DNA of 64,000 nucleotides from Eggerthellaceae bacterium (GTDB lineage: Bacteria; Actinomycetota; Coriobacteriia; Coriobacteriales; Eggerthellaceae). The notes under the pieces are model-generated. The model was not told the origin of the DNA, did no database searches, and saw only the letters and a list, made by a program, of their open reading frames with translations. Below are positions 34,276-43,682 of this stretch, piece by piece. Position 1 is the stretch's first letter. Each line of letters begins with the position of its first letter. Location: contig WRIS01000002.1 of the NCBI GenBank assembly GCA_009782615.1, forward strand, positions 1 to 64,000, in the 5' to 3' direction. The position numbers and the translations under genes are program-made.

Positions 34276-35568
34276 TTATTCCCAAGCACTGCGTCCCAAT
34301 GCGGCACGCCTTCCAATATCGCTGCGATATTGCTTTCCTTCAAAATTGATACAGGCGCACGCTTCGTAAGCGCGCTCGCGTGCTTCTTCAAAACTTTCTC
34401 CCAGAGCAACCACGTTAAGTACACGACCGCCCGCGCTTACTAATTCGCCGTCAGTGTTATGGCTTGTTCCCGCATGAAAAACAACAACGCCTGGCAAGGC
34501 TTCGGCTTCATCAACACCCAAGATAACCTTGCCTGTTTCGTAGGCACCAGGGTAGCCCTTGCTTGCCAAGACGACGCATACTGCCCATTCGTCAGACCAG
34601 GTTAAATGAACGTCTTCAGGCTTTCCGCAAGCTATGGCGTGAGTCGCATCAACAAAATCACTTTCCAGGCGTGGTAGTATTACTTGAGTTTCGGGGTCTC
34701 CGAAGCGTACGTTGAATTCGAGTACCGAAGGACCGTTCGCAGTCAGCATAAATCCTCCATAAAGCACACCGCGATAGTCGTTTATGAAAGGTTCTTTTGC
34801 GGTTGCTGCGGCAGCTGTTTGCATGATTTTTTGCATGGCTGCCTGTTCTTCTTCTGAAACAATCGGCACGGGAGAATAGACGCCCATACCCCCCGTGTTA
34901 GGACCAGTGTCTCCGTCAAAGGCGCGCTTGTGGTCTTGTGCTGGCTCCATGAAAAACGCTTTTCCTTGCGCAACAAAAGCAAGCAGGGAACATTCGGGGC
35001 CTGTCAAAAATTCTTCTACCAGAACAGTGTTTCCTGCTTCGCCAAACGCACCTTCAAAGCAGCTTTTGATTGCCTCTTTTGCTTCTTCGTCGGTTTGTGC
35101 AATGATGACACCTTTGCCTGCCGCAAGTCCGTCTGCCTTAACAACAAGAGGAGCCCCAAGTTCTTCTGCAAATGACAGCGCAGGTGCAAGCTCTGTGAAG
35201 CTTTCATAGCGCGCCGTGGGAATGTTGTTGGCATCCATAAACTGCTTGGAATAGGTTTTGCTGCCCTCAAGTTGAGCGCCTTGCATATCGGGTCCAAAGC
35301 ATAAAATTCCAGCTTGGCGAACAGCGTCTGCCACCCCTGCCACAAGAAGAGCCTCAGGACCTACAACCACTAAATCAACTGCATGGTCGCGCGCAAAACC
35401 AACAACAGCGTTGCCATCTTCTGGTGAAAGATGGGGTATGTTCTGAGCGATTTTTGCCGTGCCTCCATTTCCTGGAGCCACAAAAAGTTGTTCACATTTC
35501 GGCGATTTCGCAAGCGCCCACGCAAGCGCATGTTCACGACCGCCACCGCCTAAGACCAAAATATTCAC
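34276..35568 (-). CDS. purD: Phosphoribosylamine-glycine ligase
   Basis: This 430-residue ATP-grasp enzyme makes GAR, the second step of purine synthesis. It begins NILVLGGGGREHALAWAL, followed by VAPGNGG, DLVVVGPEALLVAGV, the ATP-grasp region APLVVKADGLAAGKGVIIA and VEEFLTGPECSLLAFV, and FNVRFGDPETQVILPRL. I start at the GTG at 35568 because AAGGAGG lies 9 bases upstream and homologues begin here; the ATG six codons earlier overlaps that site. It lies downstream of purA on the same strand. Confidence 0.94.
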   Translation of the reverse strand: MNILVLGGGGREHALAWALAKSPKCEQLFVAPGNGGTAKIAQNIPHLSPEDGNAVVGFARDHAVDLVVVGPEALLVAGVADAVRQAGILCFGPDMQGAQLEGSKTYSKQFMDANNIPTARYESFTELAPALSFAEELGAPLVVKADGLAAGKGVIIAQTDEEAKEAIKSCFEGAFGEAGNTVLVEEFLTGPECSLLAFVAQGKAFFMEPAQDHKRAFDGDTGPNTGGMGVYSPVPIVSEEEQAAMQKIMQTAAAATAKEPFINDYRGVLYGGFMLTANGPSVLEFNVRFGDPETQVILPRLESDFVDATHAIACGKPEDVHLTWSDEWAVCVVLASKGYPGAYETGKVILGVDEAEALPGVVVFHAGTSHNTDGELVSAGGRVLNVVALGESFEEARERAYEACACINFEGKQYRSDIGRRAALGRSAWE

Positions 35569-35660
35569 GGAAGATTCCTCCTTCATTCCTTTATCGGTCT
35601 TCCCTTTTTCTCAAAGACTTTGCGCAAAATTTTGTTTTTGCGCGCAAGTTATTCAATTAA

Positions 35661-36980
35661 CTATTTGCTCGTCCACCCACGAACGATAGTCTGCTGCCTA
35701 TCCTGACCAACACCGATAATGCTGATATGAACACCCGCTATTTCTTCGATGTACTCAACATATTTTTGTGCGTTTTCAGGCAATTCTTCAAAACTGCGAC
35801 AGGTGCTGATGTCTGTGCCTTTCCACCCAGGAAGTTCCTCATAAATTGGTTTTGCATGAAAAAGAACGCTTTGCTGCATAGGAAAATAGTCGTAGATTTT
35901 TCCTTCACATTCGTAAGCAGTACAAACCTTTATTGTTTCAAAAGCAGAAAGCACATCGAGCTTGGTAAGAGCAACATCGGTCAGCCCATTAACCTCTGCA
36001 GCATAGCGAGCAATAACTGCATCGAACCAACCGCAACGGCGTTTTCTGCCCGTTGTCGTGCCAAATTCGTGCCCTTCCGTACAGAAAAGATTTCCGATTA
36101 TAGATTCTTCGGGGCTTCCCCCGTCCTCAATATAACGCTGCTCAGTGGGGAAAGGTCCACCGCCCACGCGCGTAATGTATGCCTTCTGGATGCCGAGCAC
36201 TTTGTTGATCGCTGTTGGTCCAACCCCAGCTCCAATAGCTGCCCCACCAGCACAACACGATGACGAAGTGACGTAGGGATAGGTTCCGTGATCAATGTCG
36301 AGAAGCGTGCCTTGCGCTCCTTCAAAAAGGATATTCTTTCCCTCTCGAAGAGCCGTGTTGAGCAGTTGGGCGCTTTCGGTCATGAATGGTTTTAAGATTC
36401 TTGCATACGGCAGGTATTCTTCACAAATTTGGTCAACCGTATAAGGAGCAAGACCGTAAATTTTTTCAAGAATAGGGTTTTTCTGGGAAAGCGCCGCTTC
36501 AATTTTCAAGCGGAAAATTTTTTCATCAAGAAGATCTTGGATTCGGATACCCTTGCGCGCCGCCTTGTCTTGATAGCACGGACCAATGCCTCGCTTTGTC
36601 GTGCCAATTTTGTTTTCGCCAAGGCGCTTTTCATCGGCACCGTCAAAATCTTTATGGTAGGGCATGATGACATGGGCATCGCACGATATTTTGAGGTTCT
36701 TGCAAGAAATACCTTCTGTTTCAAGCATTTCCATTTCTTCAACAAGCACACCAGGGTCTATTACTACCCCGTTGCCGATAACAGGTATCGCCACTTCGTC
36801 CATGATACCCGAAGGCATCAAATGAAGCGCCAGCGTTCTTTCTCCGTGCTTTACGGTGTGACCGGCATTGTTTCCTCCTTGAAAGCGTACCACAAAATCG
36901 TAGTCGCTTGTGATTAAATCGGTAACTTTACCTTTACCCTCGTCTCCCCATTGTGCTCCAACGATAACGGTGCTGGGCAT
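35661..36980 (-). CDS. purA: Adenylosuccinate synthetase
   Basis: This 439-residue GTP-dependent enzyme joins IMP and aspartate to form adenylosuccinate for AMP synthesis. The N-terminus VIVGAQWGDEGKGKVTD holds the P-loop and catalytic Asp. FQGGNNAGHTV holds the catalytic His. GTTKRGIGPCYQDKAAR, FEGAQGTLLDIDHGTYPYVT and TTGRKRRCGWFD are canonical. The ATG follows AAAGGA. It is 50 bases after the yhaN-like gene and probably cotranscribed with it. Confidence 0.96.
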   Translation of the reverse strand: MPSTVIVGAQWGDEGKGKVTDLITSDYDFVVRFQGGNNAGHTVKHGERTLALHLMPSGIMDEVAIPVIGNGVVIDPGVLVEEMEMLETEGISCKNLKISCDAHVIMPYHKDFDGADEKRLGENKIGTTKRGIGPCYQDKAARKGIRIQDLLDEKIFRLKIEAALSQKNPILEKIYGLAPYTVDQICEEYLPYARILKPFMTESAQLLNTALREGKNILFEGAQGTLLDIDHGTYPYVTSSSCCAGGAAIGAGVGPTAINKVLGIQKAYITRVGGGPFPTEQRYIEDGGSPEESIIGNLFCTEGHEFGTTTGRKRRCGWFDAVIARYAAEVNGLTDVALTKLDVLSAFETIKVCTAYECEGKIYDYFPMQQSVLFHAKPIYEELPGWKGTDISTCRSFEELPENAQKYVEYIEEIAGVHISIIGVGQDRQQTIVRGWTSK

Positions 36981-37030
36981 AACCGTCCTTTCTCGATGTG
37001 GCTTTCCTTACCCAATGAAGTTCAATTATA

Positions 37031-39220
37031 TTACAGTTCGAGCGTGTTTATGTGCGAATCACGCGACTGCAAAAGCCTTACAATTTCCTCATGGCAGGTA
37101 AACAAAATAACCTGCCTTCGTGTTGCCAATTCAAGCAAAGCATCAACTGCACCCCGACTGCGCTCAACATCGAAATTCACCAAAATATCGTCTGCCAAAA
37201 CAGGGAGTGCAAGGCCTACGTTTTCTGCTGTCATGAGAAGGGCAATGCGCAGACTTAAATAGAGCTGTTGGCAGGTTGCCAAAGAAAGATGCACAGGTTC
37301 ACGGGCGGTTTTTGCACCGTCAACTATTTGAAGGTTTCCTTCAGGCGACATGCGAACCTTTACCCACTTCCCGCCCGTCATTATTTCAAGCAACCTACTT
37401 GCTTGCTTATAGACTTCAGGTTGGCTTTTTGATTCCCAAGAACTGATTGCATTTTCAAGGGTGCGCTTCGCCAAAAGCAAACACGCACAATCCCTTAAGC
37501 TGTCTTTTTGCTGGGTGCGAACTTGTTGGTATTCAAGCTTAAGTTCGTCGAAGCGTCTCATTTTTTTTGCTTGAGAAAGTTCTTGTTTTAATTCGCCATA
37601 GCGGCGATTTATACTGTCTCTTGTTTCTTCAAGTGCAATCCGTTGTTGATTTTTCTTGGCAATCACTCGGTCGATTTCACTGAGGGGTGTCGTGCTTTCA
37701 AAGGATAGGTTCGCAAGCATGTTTTCTCTTTGATTTTTGCTCTCAAGCACCTTTTCTTCGAGCGCCCCAAGCTGAGCCGAAAGTGCTTGTTTCTTTTGGG
37801 ATAAGACGCCTTTTTTGGTTCGCGTGTCTTTCATTTCGTCAAGCATTGCGCGCGCTCGCTTAAGAGAACCGTGCGCTTCTTCCAGCCCAACGCCACCTAA
37901 ATAGTCGAACACCTTTTGTTCCTGCTTGAGTCGTTCTTCTTCACAAGCTTCAAGTCTTTTGCCGTCTTGGAGCATGACCCACTGGGCATCTTGTTTTCGC
38001 TGAAGCAGGGCTTCGTCGCTTTTGTTTGGCCTGAACAACATAAGAAGCGCCGTGCCTGCCAAAAGAAGTGCAAACAATATTACGAAAACACCGAGCGCCG
38101 TAAAAGACAAGGAGTTTATTTCTCTTCCATAAATGAAAACCAAAACCCCAACAAGCGCAAAAACCACGGGCAAGACAATGGTCGCAACGAGATGAACCTG
38201 GCGCTGTGCTCGCGCTTTTTTTTCTGTTTCTCGAATAACGTCTCCTTCAGACAATGCTTCGAAAGCAGCCTTCGATGAGACATAGTCTTCCCGTGCAAGA
38301 TAGGTACTTTGCTCAAGTTTATTGCTTTCCTCAAGCAGGCTGTCAATTCTGTCACGAATCGCAAATTCTTGCATTGTTTCCAGGTCGGAAATCCCTTTGT
38401 TTTCTGCTTTCTTGAAGCCGCGATTTTCTCTGTCAAGGGCTTGCTTTTCTTCGAGTATCCTGTCAATTTGCTCAAGATTCTTTTCTTGTTCGTGTTCCAG
38501 TTTTTCCAATATAACGCGACTTGTGGCAAGCGTTTCGAGTTCTGCGCTCAGGCTTTGCAGGCGTGCTTGAATTTCTTCCCTTTCAGGGCTCAGTTCGTGA
38601 AATTCCTTGTCTTGCAACTTGAATTGTTCTGCTTCTTCAGCCGCTTCGGTCATAGCGTTTCGTAGTTCTTCTTGTCGCGCAATAAGCTGCACAACCGAAT
38701 GTTCGTGCACCGCTGCACGAGAAGTATATTCCGCAATGCGTTTATTGATTTCGGCAAGAGCCCGAGATGGAGAAGCGTTCGTTCCCGACCCTGCCGTAAG
38801 CAGCTTTGCGGTCACATCCGTCGTGTTTCGCAGGTCGCGCAGTTCATCACTTGTTAAGGCAAACATAGTTGAAAATGTTTCTTTGTCGATGTCGTCGAGA
38901 AGAGCCGTTTGCCCTTGAATTCCTTCGGCATTCTTGGCGCGAAAGAGCTCGTATTCTTCTTGGGTTTTTTCATCCTCAAAAAAGAGCGAGCCGCATCGTT
39001 GAGCGTTGTTTGGTTTATAGGTGTTGCGCCCGCCGCGGGCATCTTCCCAGCCAAAAAGAACACCGCTCACCAGTGCGTTGAGCGTTGTTTTTCCACCTTC
39101 GTTTTTTGCGTAAACAACATTCGCTCCTGAAGTAAACGGACCTATTACTTTGTTCGAAAAAGCGCCAAAGCTGACAATTTTTATATACTTCAAAAATAAA
39201 GGGCTGAGCTTCTTTTTCAT
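37031..39220 (-). CDS. YhaN-like AAA/SMC-type ATPase with membrane segments
   Basis: This 729-residue SbcC-like ATPase of the YhaN group has an N-terminal ATPase half with VVYAKNEGGKTTLNALV (Walker A; Ala replaces the first Gly), coiled-coil arms (about 180-320 and 440-590), and two central hydrophobic helices (LVATIVLPVVFALVGVLVFI; LGVFVILFALLLAGTALLML, about 345-405), so the protein is probably membrane-tethered. The C-terminal half has the signature-like VHLSLATCQQLYLSLRIAL and Walker B LPVLADDILVNFD. The start overlaps the yhaO-like stop (TGATG), so they form a pair like Mre11-Rad50. Confidence 0.8.
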   Translation of the reverse strand: MKKKLSPLFLKYIKIVSFGAFSNKVIGPFTSGANVVYAKNEGGKTTLNALVSGVLFGWEDARGGRNTYKPNNAQRCGSLFFEDEKTQEEYELFRAKNAEGIQGQTALLDDIDKETFSTMFALTSDELRDLRNTTDVTAKLLTAGSGTNASPSRALAEINKRIAEYTSRAAVHEHSVVQLIARQEELRNAMTEAAEEAEQFKLQDKEFHELSPEREEIQARLQSLSAELETLATSRVILEKLEHEQEKNLEQIDRILEEKQALDRENRGFKKAENKGISDLETMQEFAIRDRIDSLLEESNKLEQSTYLAREDYVSSKAAFEALSEGDVIRETEKKARAQRQVHLVATIVLPVVFALVGVLVFIYGREINSLSFTALGVFVILFALLLAGTALLMLFRPNKSDEALLQRKQDAQWVMLQDGKRLEACEEERLKQEQKVFDYLGGVGLEEAHGSLKRARAMLDEMKDTRTKKGVLSQKKQALSAQLGALEEKVLESKNQRENMLANLSFESTTPLSEIDRVIAKKNQQRIALEETRDSINRRYGELKQELSQAKKMRRFDELKLEYQQVRTQQKDSLRDCACLLLAKRTLENAISSWESKSQPEVYKQASRLLEIMTGGKWVKVRMSPEGNLQIVDGAKTAREPVHLSLATCQQLYLSLRIALLMTAENVGLALPVLADDILVNFDVERSRGAVDALLELATRRQVILFTCHEEIVRLLQSRDSHINTLEL

Positions 39221-40482
39221 CAAGAATCCCCCCTACCCAACAAGCTGAGCACTAAGTTTTCTGCTTCTTCAACGAGGTCTGGAACCTCTTTTTCACATGC
39301 ATGAGGAAGCTGCAGGTTTTTCTTTATGAATTCGTCTTGCAAATATTCCAGATTCTTTTCGTGGTCGTCCTTAAACGCCGCCGATATGCGCAGGAAAACC
39401 GCGGGGAAAAGTTTTTCTTTCAACAGTGCTTCTTTGTCAAAAGGTTGCACAGTTTTGTTGATTAAGGCATCACAAAAAAACACGGGGTAGGCTTCGTTGA
39501 GTGCTTTGCGCATGTCTTGGAGAACCCCTGGTTTTTCGAGCGCTTGATATAAATCGCTAGCCCCCGTCAAAGTGATGCGCACGCACATTTCTTCACAGTG
39601 CGTTTTCGCATTTTCACTGAACAACTCCCGCACAATTTTGTTGTTGATTTCTGCAAGCCTTTTGCATTCAGAAACATCAATGCTCATGCGTTGCCACACC
39701 ACGCTCGACGTGGGAATAAATTCGAGACGGTTTGGCTTTCCTTCGGTGAGAGTGACCCGATAAACACCGCGCTGCCCCGTTTCTTTGATGTCGCGTCCTT
39801 GAATACATCCTGGAAAAACAAGTTGCGGGTTTTCGGAAGAATTTGCGTAGCGCAAATGGATGTGCCCTAGCGCCCAGTAATCCATTCCTGCGCGAAGAAG
39901 TTTGGAGGGGTCGGTGGGGGCTTTTTGCACATCAAGATGAAGCCCTGTGTGAATAACCCCTATGTTGAAAGGCGCTGTTGTGCCCGTTGCTTTTTGCGCA
40001 GCTTGGCGCGTAATACCTTGCGCGATATCCTCATTGAGCGACCAAGCGTGGTTGTAATAACCGCGCCCGCCTATCAGCGCAAGTACTTCACCGTTTTTCT
40101 CGAAAATGGCGAAACCTGGCTTGTCCGCTGGAAACATGGTCGTATTTGCGGGGAGCGCGAAATATTCATGTTGCCAAGAAGTATACGGGTCATGGTTTCC
40201 CGTACAAAGATATGCCGCAATCCCAGCATCGTTGAGCCGCTTAAGTCCTTCAAAAAAATGCAGGTGGTCTACGTAGGATGCCTGCGCTGTATCGAAAATA
40301 TCTCCCGCAATAATGACGAAGTCGACTTCGTTTTTGAGCGCCGCTTCAATAACGCGGTCATAGCTTTCCGAAATTGCCGAAAGCAGTCTGTTTGCCCACG
40401 TTTGCGAAAGCGCTCGAAGCCCTCGGAAGGGCGCCCCTAAATGAAGGTCGGCAGCATGAATGAATGTTACTTGTTTCGCCAT
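39220..40482 (-). CDS. YhaO-like metallophosphoesterase (SbcD/Mre11 type)
   Basis: This 420-residue protein has all calcineurin-like motifs: FIHAADLHLGAP, VIIAGDIFDTA, CTGNHDPY, and later GVIHTGLHLD and YWALGHIHLR. It resembles B. subtilis YhaO, a putative DNA exonuclease partner of YhaN. It is coupled to the ATPase gene downstream and follows dnaB by 35 bases, suggesting a DNA-repair link with replication. No good ribosome-binding site precedes the ATG. Confidence 0.85.
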   Translation of the reverse strand: MAKQVTFIHAADLHLGAPFRGLRALSQTWANRLLSAISESYDRVIEAALKNEVDFVIIAGDIFDTAQASYVDHLHFFEGLKRLNDAGIAAYLCTGNHDPYTSWQHEYFALPANTTMFPADKPGFAIFEKNGEVLALIGGRGYYNHAWSLNEDIAQGITRQAAQKATGTTAPFNIGVIHTGLHLDVQKAPTDPSKLLRAGMDYWALGHIHLRYANSSENPQLVFPGCIQGRDIKETGQRGVYRVTLTEGKPNRLEFIPTSSVVWQRMSIDVSECKRLAEINNKIVRELFSENAKTHCEEMCVRITLTGASDLYQALEKPGVLQDMRKALNEAYPVFFCDALINKTVQPFDKEALLKEKLFPAVFLRISAAFKDDHEKNLEYLQDEFIKKNLQLPHACEKEVPDLVEEAENLVLSLLGRGDS

Positions 40483-40517
40483 AATATCAGTGTAGCGCTA
40501 AAACGCTCTTTTGGTGC

Positions 40518-41939
40518 TTACGCAAAGCCAGATGCACGAGATTCATCAACATGACTCATAAAGAGGGTGTGTTCTGGCAAGTATGCTAGCTTGATTTCTT
40601 TCGTAGGACCGTTTCGATGTTTTGCAACAATAAGGTCGGCTGTTCCCCAGCTAGGTCTGCCGTCTGCCTCTGCTTCCATTTCGTCCATGCTGCGGTCAAT
40701 AAACATAACAATGTCGGCGTCTTGTTCGATTGAGCCTGACTCTCTCAAGTCTGAAAGCATGGGGCGCTTTGTTTTGCGCATTTCAACCTGGCGAGAAAGC
40801 TGGGACAGAGCAAGCACGGGCATGTTCATTTCTTTTGCCAACACTTTAAGACCGCGGGATATTTCGCCCACCTCAACCGTGCGGTTGATGTCGCGTCTTC
40901 CTTGGGGCGGCTGCATCAGCTGCAAGTAATCAACAATGATAAGCCCGCTTTCTTTGCCGCGAAGCTGGCGGCGCGCCTTTGCGCGCAACTCCAGAATAGA
41001 AAGCGAGGGCGTGTCATCAATATAAAGATCCAGTTTTGAAAGTGTTTCTGAAGCGGAAACAAGAAACTCCCAATCGTTTTTGCCGATATGTCCGCTTCGC
41101 ACCTTTGAAAGATTGACGCGCGCTTCGGAACACAACACACGCTGCACCAGCTGCGACGAACTCATTTCCAACGAAAGGAATGCCACGGTTGTGTTTGCTT
41201 TTGCGGCATTAACCGCAAGGTTCATAGCAAACGAAGTTTTGCCGACGCCAGGTCGCGCAGCCAAAATAATTAAATCCCCGCCGCGCAAGCCGTGGAACAA
41301 ATTGTCGATATCAGCAAAGCCCGTTGCAACTCCTGCCATATGGCTTTTTCTCTCAGATAGTTCTTTGAGTTCTTCGTAGGCCGCTATCGTAAGATCGTCA
41401 ATCTTTTGGAAATCCGACGAGACTCGTTTTTCGGTGACCTCGAAAAGCGTTTTTTCTGCTTCTTCTACCACAACGGCTAAATTATCGGGCGCGTCATAGG
41501 CAAGCGCGTTGATTTCAACCGATGCGTGAACAAGGTCGCGCAAAATTGAGTTTCTTTTGACGATGTCAGCGTGATTGCGCCAGTTGGTAAGCGCAAAGGT
41601 GTTGTCCGCCAGTTCTACCAGATAGCTTTTGCCTCCCACCGCTTCAAGCTGTCCTGACGCTTTCAGATTGTCGGCAAGAGAGATTTGGTCGACAGGGATA
41701 TGGCGAGAATACAGGTCGAGGATGCCGTCAAAGATAAGTTTGTGTGCGGGGCGATAGAAGTTTGCGGAAACGAGTTTCGTTGCGATTTCGACCACCGCGT
41801 CTTGATTGAGCATGCAAGCAGCAAGCACCGATTCTTCCGCTTCGATATTTTGAGGAAGCGTTTTATCCTTCTTGCTTGAGGGATTGCCTGTTTGAGAAAA
41901 GTCAACGTTGGTGTTCGTATCTGTTGATTGTAGCGGCAT
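40518..41939 (-). CDS. dnaB: Replicative DNA helicase DnaB
   Basis: This 473-residue hexameric 5'-3' helicase has an N-terminal helical domain (LPQNIEAEESVLAACMLNQD), a linker helix, and a RecA-like domain with ARPGVGKTSFAMN (Walker A), AFLSLEMSSSQLVQR, GLIIVDYLQLMQPP (Walker B), LALSQLSRQVEMR and DLRESGSIEQDADIVMFIDR. I chose the ATG at 41939, 7 bases after AAGGAA; an upstream ATG at 41978 lacks a site. It follows the rpsF-ssb-rpsR-rplI group after a terminator. The DUF721 protein at 56539 is its likely loader. Confidence 0.96.
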   Translation of the reverse strand: MPLQSTDTNTNVDFSQTGNPSSKKDKTLPQNIEAEESVLAACMLNQDAVVEIATKLVSANFYRPAHKLIFDGILDLYSRHIPVDQISLADNLKASGQLEAVGGKSYLVELADNTFALTNWRNHADIVKRNSILRDLVHASVEINALAYDAPDNLAVVVEEAEKTLFEVTEKRVSSDFQKIDDLTIAAYEELKELSERKSHMAGVATGFADIDNLFHGLRGGDLIILAARPGVGKTSFAMNLAVNAAKANTTVAFLSLEMSSSQLVQRVLCSEARVNLSKVRSGHIGKNDWEFLVSASETLSKLDLYIDDTPSLSILELRAKARRQLRGKESGLIIVDYLQLMQPPQGRRDINRTVEVGEISRGLKVLAKEMNMPVLALSQLSRQVEMRKTKRPMLSDLRESGSIEQDADIVMFIDRSMDEMEAEADGRPSWGTADLIVAKHRNGPTKEIKLAYLPEHTLFMSHVDESRASGFA

Positions 41940-42045
41940 GCGTTTTCCTTGGTTTCTTTTCGATTCGTCTCTTGTCATAGACTATCTTACCGCATACAAA
42001 ACCGCAGTTCACATACTTTTTTTCACCATAAAATCCCGATAATAT

Positions 42046-42054
42046 TTATCCACA
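42046..42054 (+). promoter_or_regulatory. Perfect DnaA box upstream of dnaB
   Basis: TTATCCACA matches the consensus exactly. Two TTCCACAG sites and the hairpin CCACAG/CTGTGG (42111-42128) lie nearby. DnaA binding here could control dnaB expression. Confidence 0.5.
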
Positions 42055-42062
42055 AGATAAAG

Positions 42063-42101
42063 AAAACCCCCTTCTTTTGCCATCAGCACAAAGGGGGTTT
42101 T
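42063..42101 (-). terminator. Terminator after rplI
   Basis: AAAACCCCCTT (42063-42073) pairs with AAGGGGGTTTT (42091-42101), followed on the minus strand by TTTTCTTTATCTT. It separates the ribosomal operon from dnaB. Confidence 0.85.
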
Positions 42102-42140
42102 CCACAGTTTCCACAGCACGGAGCTGTGGAGAACTATTTT

Positions 42141-42887
42141 TTATTCTTTTGTTTCGGCATCCTCAGCAACAGCTTCAACAGCTTCGACTGCGGCTTCTTG
42201 TGCTTCGCTTACAGCTTCGCTGACTTCAACAGCTTCTGCTTCGAGTGCTTCTTTCGCCGTTGAGATAACCTCTTCCATAGCCGCTTCGACCGAAGCGGCA
42301 GCTTCTGCAGCAGCATCAGCAACAATTCCTTCGGCGGTTTCAGCTGGTTCGGCAACTTCGGTTTCAGCAACCGCTTCTTTTGCAACAGCTGCTTTTGCAG
42401 CCGTTTCCTCGGCGGCGGCTTCTTCACTGGGAGGTTCTGCGTTTTCGTCGCCTACGAATATCTTGACTGAAGTCTTGATATCGCGGTACAAGGATATGAA
42501 GACCTCGTGTTCGCCAGCGGTTTTAATAGGAGCCTTAAGGTCGATGCGCTTCTTGTCGACTTCAAGACCAGCAGCTTCTAAGAGTCCTTCAGAAATCATC
42601 TGTGAAGTAACCGAGCCGAAAAGCTGTCCTTCTTCGCCAACTTTCGCGACGATTTTTACCACAACGCCCTCAAGCACTGCCTTTACTTTTTCTGCGTCAT
42701 CTAAACGAGACGCCTCGCGTTTTGCGATATTGTGCTTGCGCATCTCAAGCTGCTTTAAGTTTCCCTTAGTAGCTTCAACCGCAATTTTTTTCGGAAACAA
42801 GAAATTGTTGGCAAAGCCTTTTGCGACCTCGACGACATCGCCTTCGCCGCCCCTGCCTTTCAATTCCTGCAACAATATTACTTTCAT
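42141..42887 (-). CDS. rplI: Ribosomal protein L9 with long acidic tail
   Basis: Residues 1-148 are a standard L9: MKVILLQELKGRGGEGDVVEVAKGFANNFLFPKKIA, the connecting helix, and the C-terminal rRNA-binding domain ending TSVKIFVGDENAEP. Residues about 149-248 add an Ala/Glu/Val-rich, strongly acidic, probably helical or disordered tail that normal L9 (about 150 residues) lacks. The tail is in frame with no disruption. The ATG at 42887 follows AAGGAGG. It is the last gene of the rpsF operon. Confidence 0.93.
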   Translation of the reverse strand: MKVILLQELKGRGGEGDVVEVAKGFANNFLFPKKIAVEATKGNLKQLEMRKHNIAKREASRLDDAEKVKAVLEGVVVKIVAKVGEEGQLFGSVTSQMISEGLLEAAGLEVDKKRIDLKAPIKTAGEHEVFISLYRDIKTSVKIFVGDENAEPPSEEAAAEETAAKAAVAKEAVAETEVAEPAETAEGIVADAAAEAAASVEAAMEEVISTAKEALEAEAVEVSEAVSEAQEAAVEAVEAVAEDAETKE

Positions 42888-42903
42888 GCATACCTCCTTC
42901 TGC

Positions 42904-43164
42904 CTAGCGGCTGCGACGGTCGCCGCGACCACTAACGGCAGGAACCGTATAGGGCATCAAAGCCATCTCGCGCGCGCGCTTCACCGCAGAAGCGATATCG
43001 CTTTGGTGCTGAACGCAGGCGCCAGTTACCCGACGCGGCTTTATTTTGCCCCGGTCAGTTACATATTTACGCAGCATCTGTGTATCTTTGTAGTCGAGGT
43101 ACTGAGTATCTTCTTTACAGAATTGGCAGTACTTGCGACGAGGCTGCTTAGCGTAATCGGACAT
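42904..43164 (-). CDS. rpsR: Ribosomal protein S18
   Basis: This 86-residue S18 has [15 protein letters not shown] with a zinc-type CxxC pair and a further Cys in [27 protein letters not shown], indicating a metal-binding C+ form. It binds next to S6 on the 30S platform. AGAGG lies 7 bases before the ATG. It sits between ssb and rplI. Confidence 0.96.
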   Translation of the reverse strand: MSDYAKQPRRKYCQFCKEDTQYLDYKDTQMLRKYVTDRGKIKPRRVTGACVQHQSDIASAVKRAREMALMPYTVPAVSGRGDRRSR

Positions 43165-43183
43165 GTTTTACCTCTTTCGTATC

Positions 43184-43612
43184 TTAAAACGGAATGTCTT
43201 CGTCATAGACCGAAGACGAAACATCAACATCAGGCGCATTGGAGACATTCGCTGGTGCAGCATAGTTGCCCGTCGAGCCGTCCCCGCGGCTTGACATAAA
43301 TTCAATTTCATCAACAATCACTTCAATTTTTGAGCGTTTTTGCCCATCGCGTTCCCACTGGCTCCAACGAAGTTTGCCTTCAATAGCAACCTTGGCGCCT
43401 TTCCCTAAAAAGCGCGACAGACTTTCTGCGCGCGCACCAAACATGGTGCAGTCAATAAAGTTCGGGTAATCTTCCCATTCGCCTGTTTGTTGGTTCTTTC
43501 GGCGGTCATTCACTGCCACACCAAAACCGAGCACAGGCAAGCCACTTGCCGTGGACCGCAATTCAGAATCACGGGTTAAATTGCCGCTGACAATCACACG
43601 ATTAATGCTCAT
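43184..43612 (-). CDS. ssb: Single-stranded DNA-binding protein
   Basis: This 142-residue SSB has an OB-fold (NRVIVSGNLTRDSELRSTASG, FIDCTMFGARAESLSRFLGKGAKVAIEGKLR) over residues 1-108, a Gly/Ala/Asn-rich linker, and the canonical acidic tip DEDIPF that recruits replication and repair partners. The operon position between rpsF and rpsR is the classical arrangement. Confidence 0.96.
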   Translation of the reverse strand: MSINRVIVSGNLTRDSELRSTASGLPVLGFGVAVNDRRKNQQTGEWEDYPNFIDCTMFGARAESLSRFLGKGAKVAIEGKLRWSQWERDGQKRSKIEVIVDEIEFMSSRGDGSTGNYAAPANVSNAPDVDVSSSVYDEDIPF

Positions 43613-43682
43613 TTGAATTCCTCATCTCAAATCTGGACGCTTCGAAACATCCTTGTTTTCACTTATGCTCTTAGTTGTCAAT

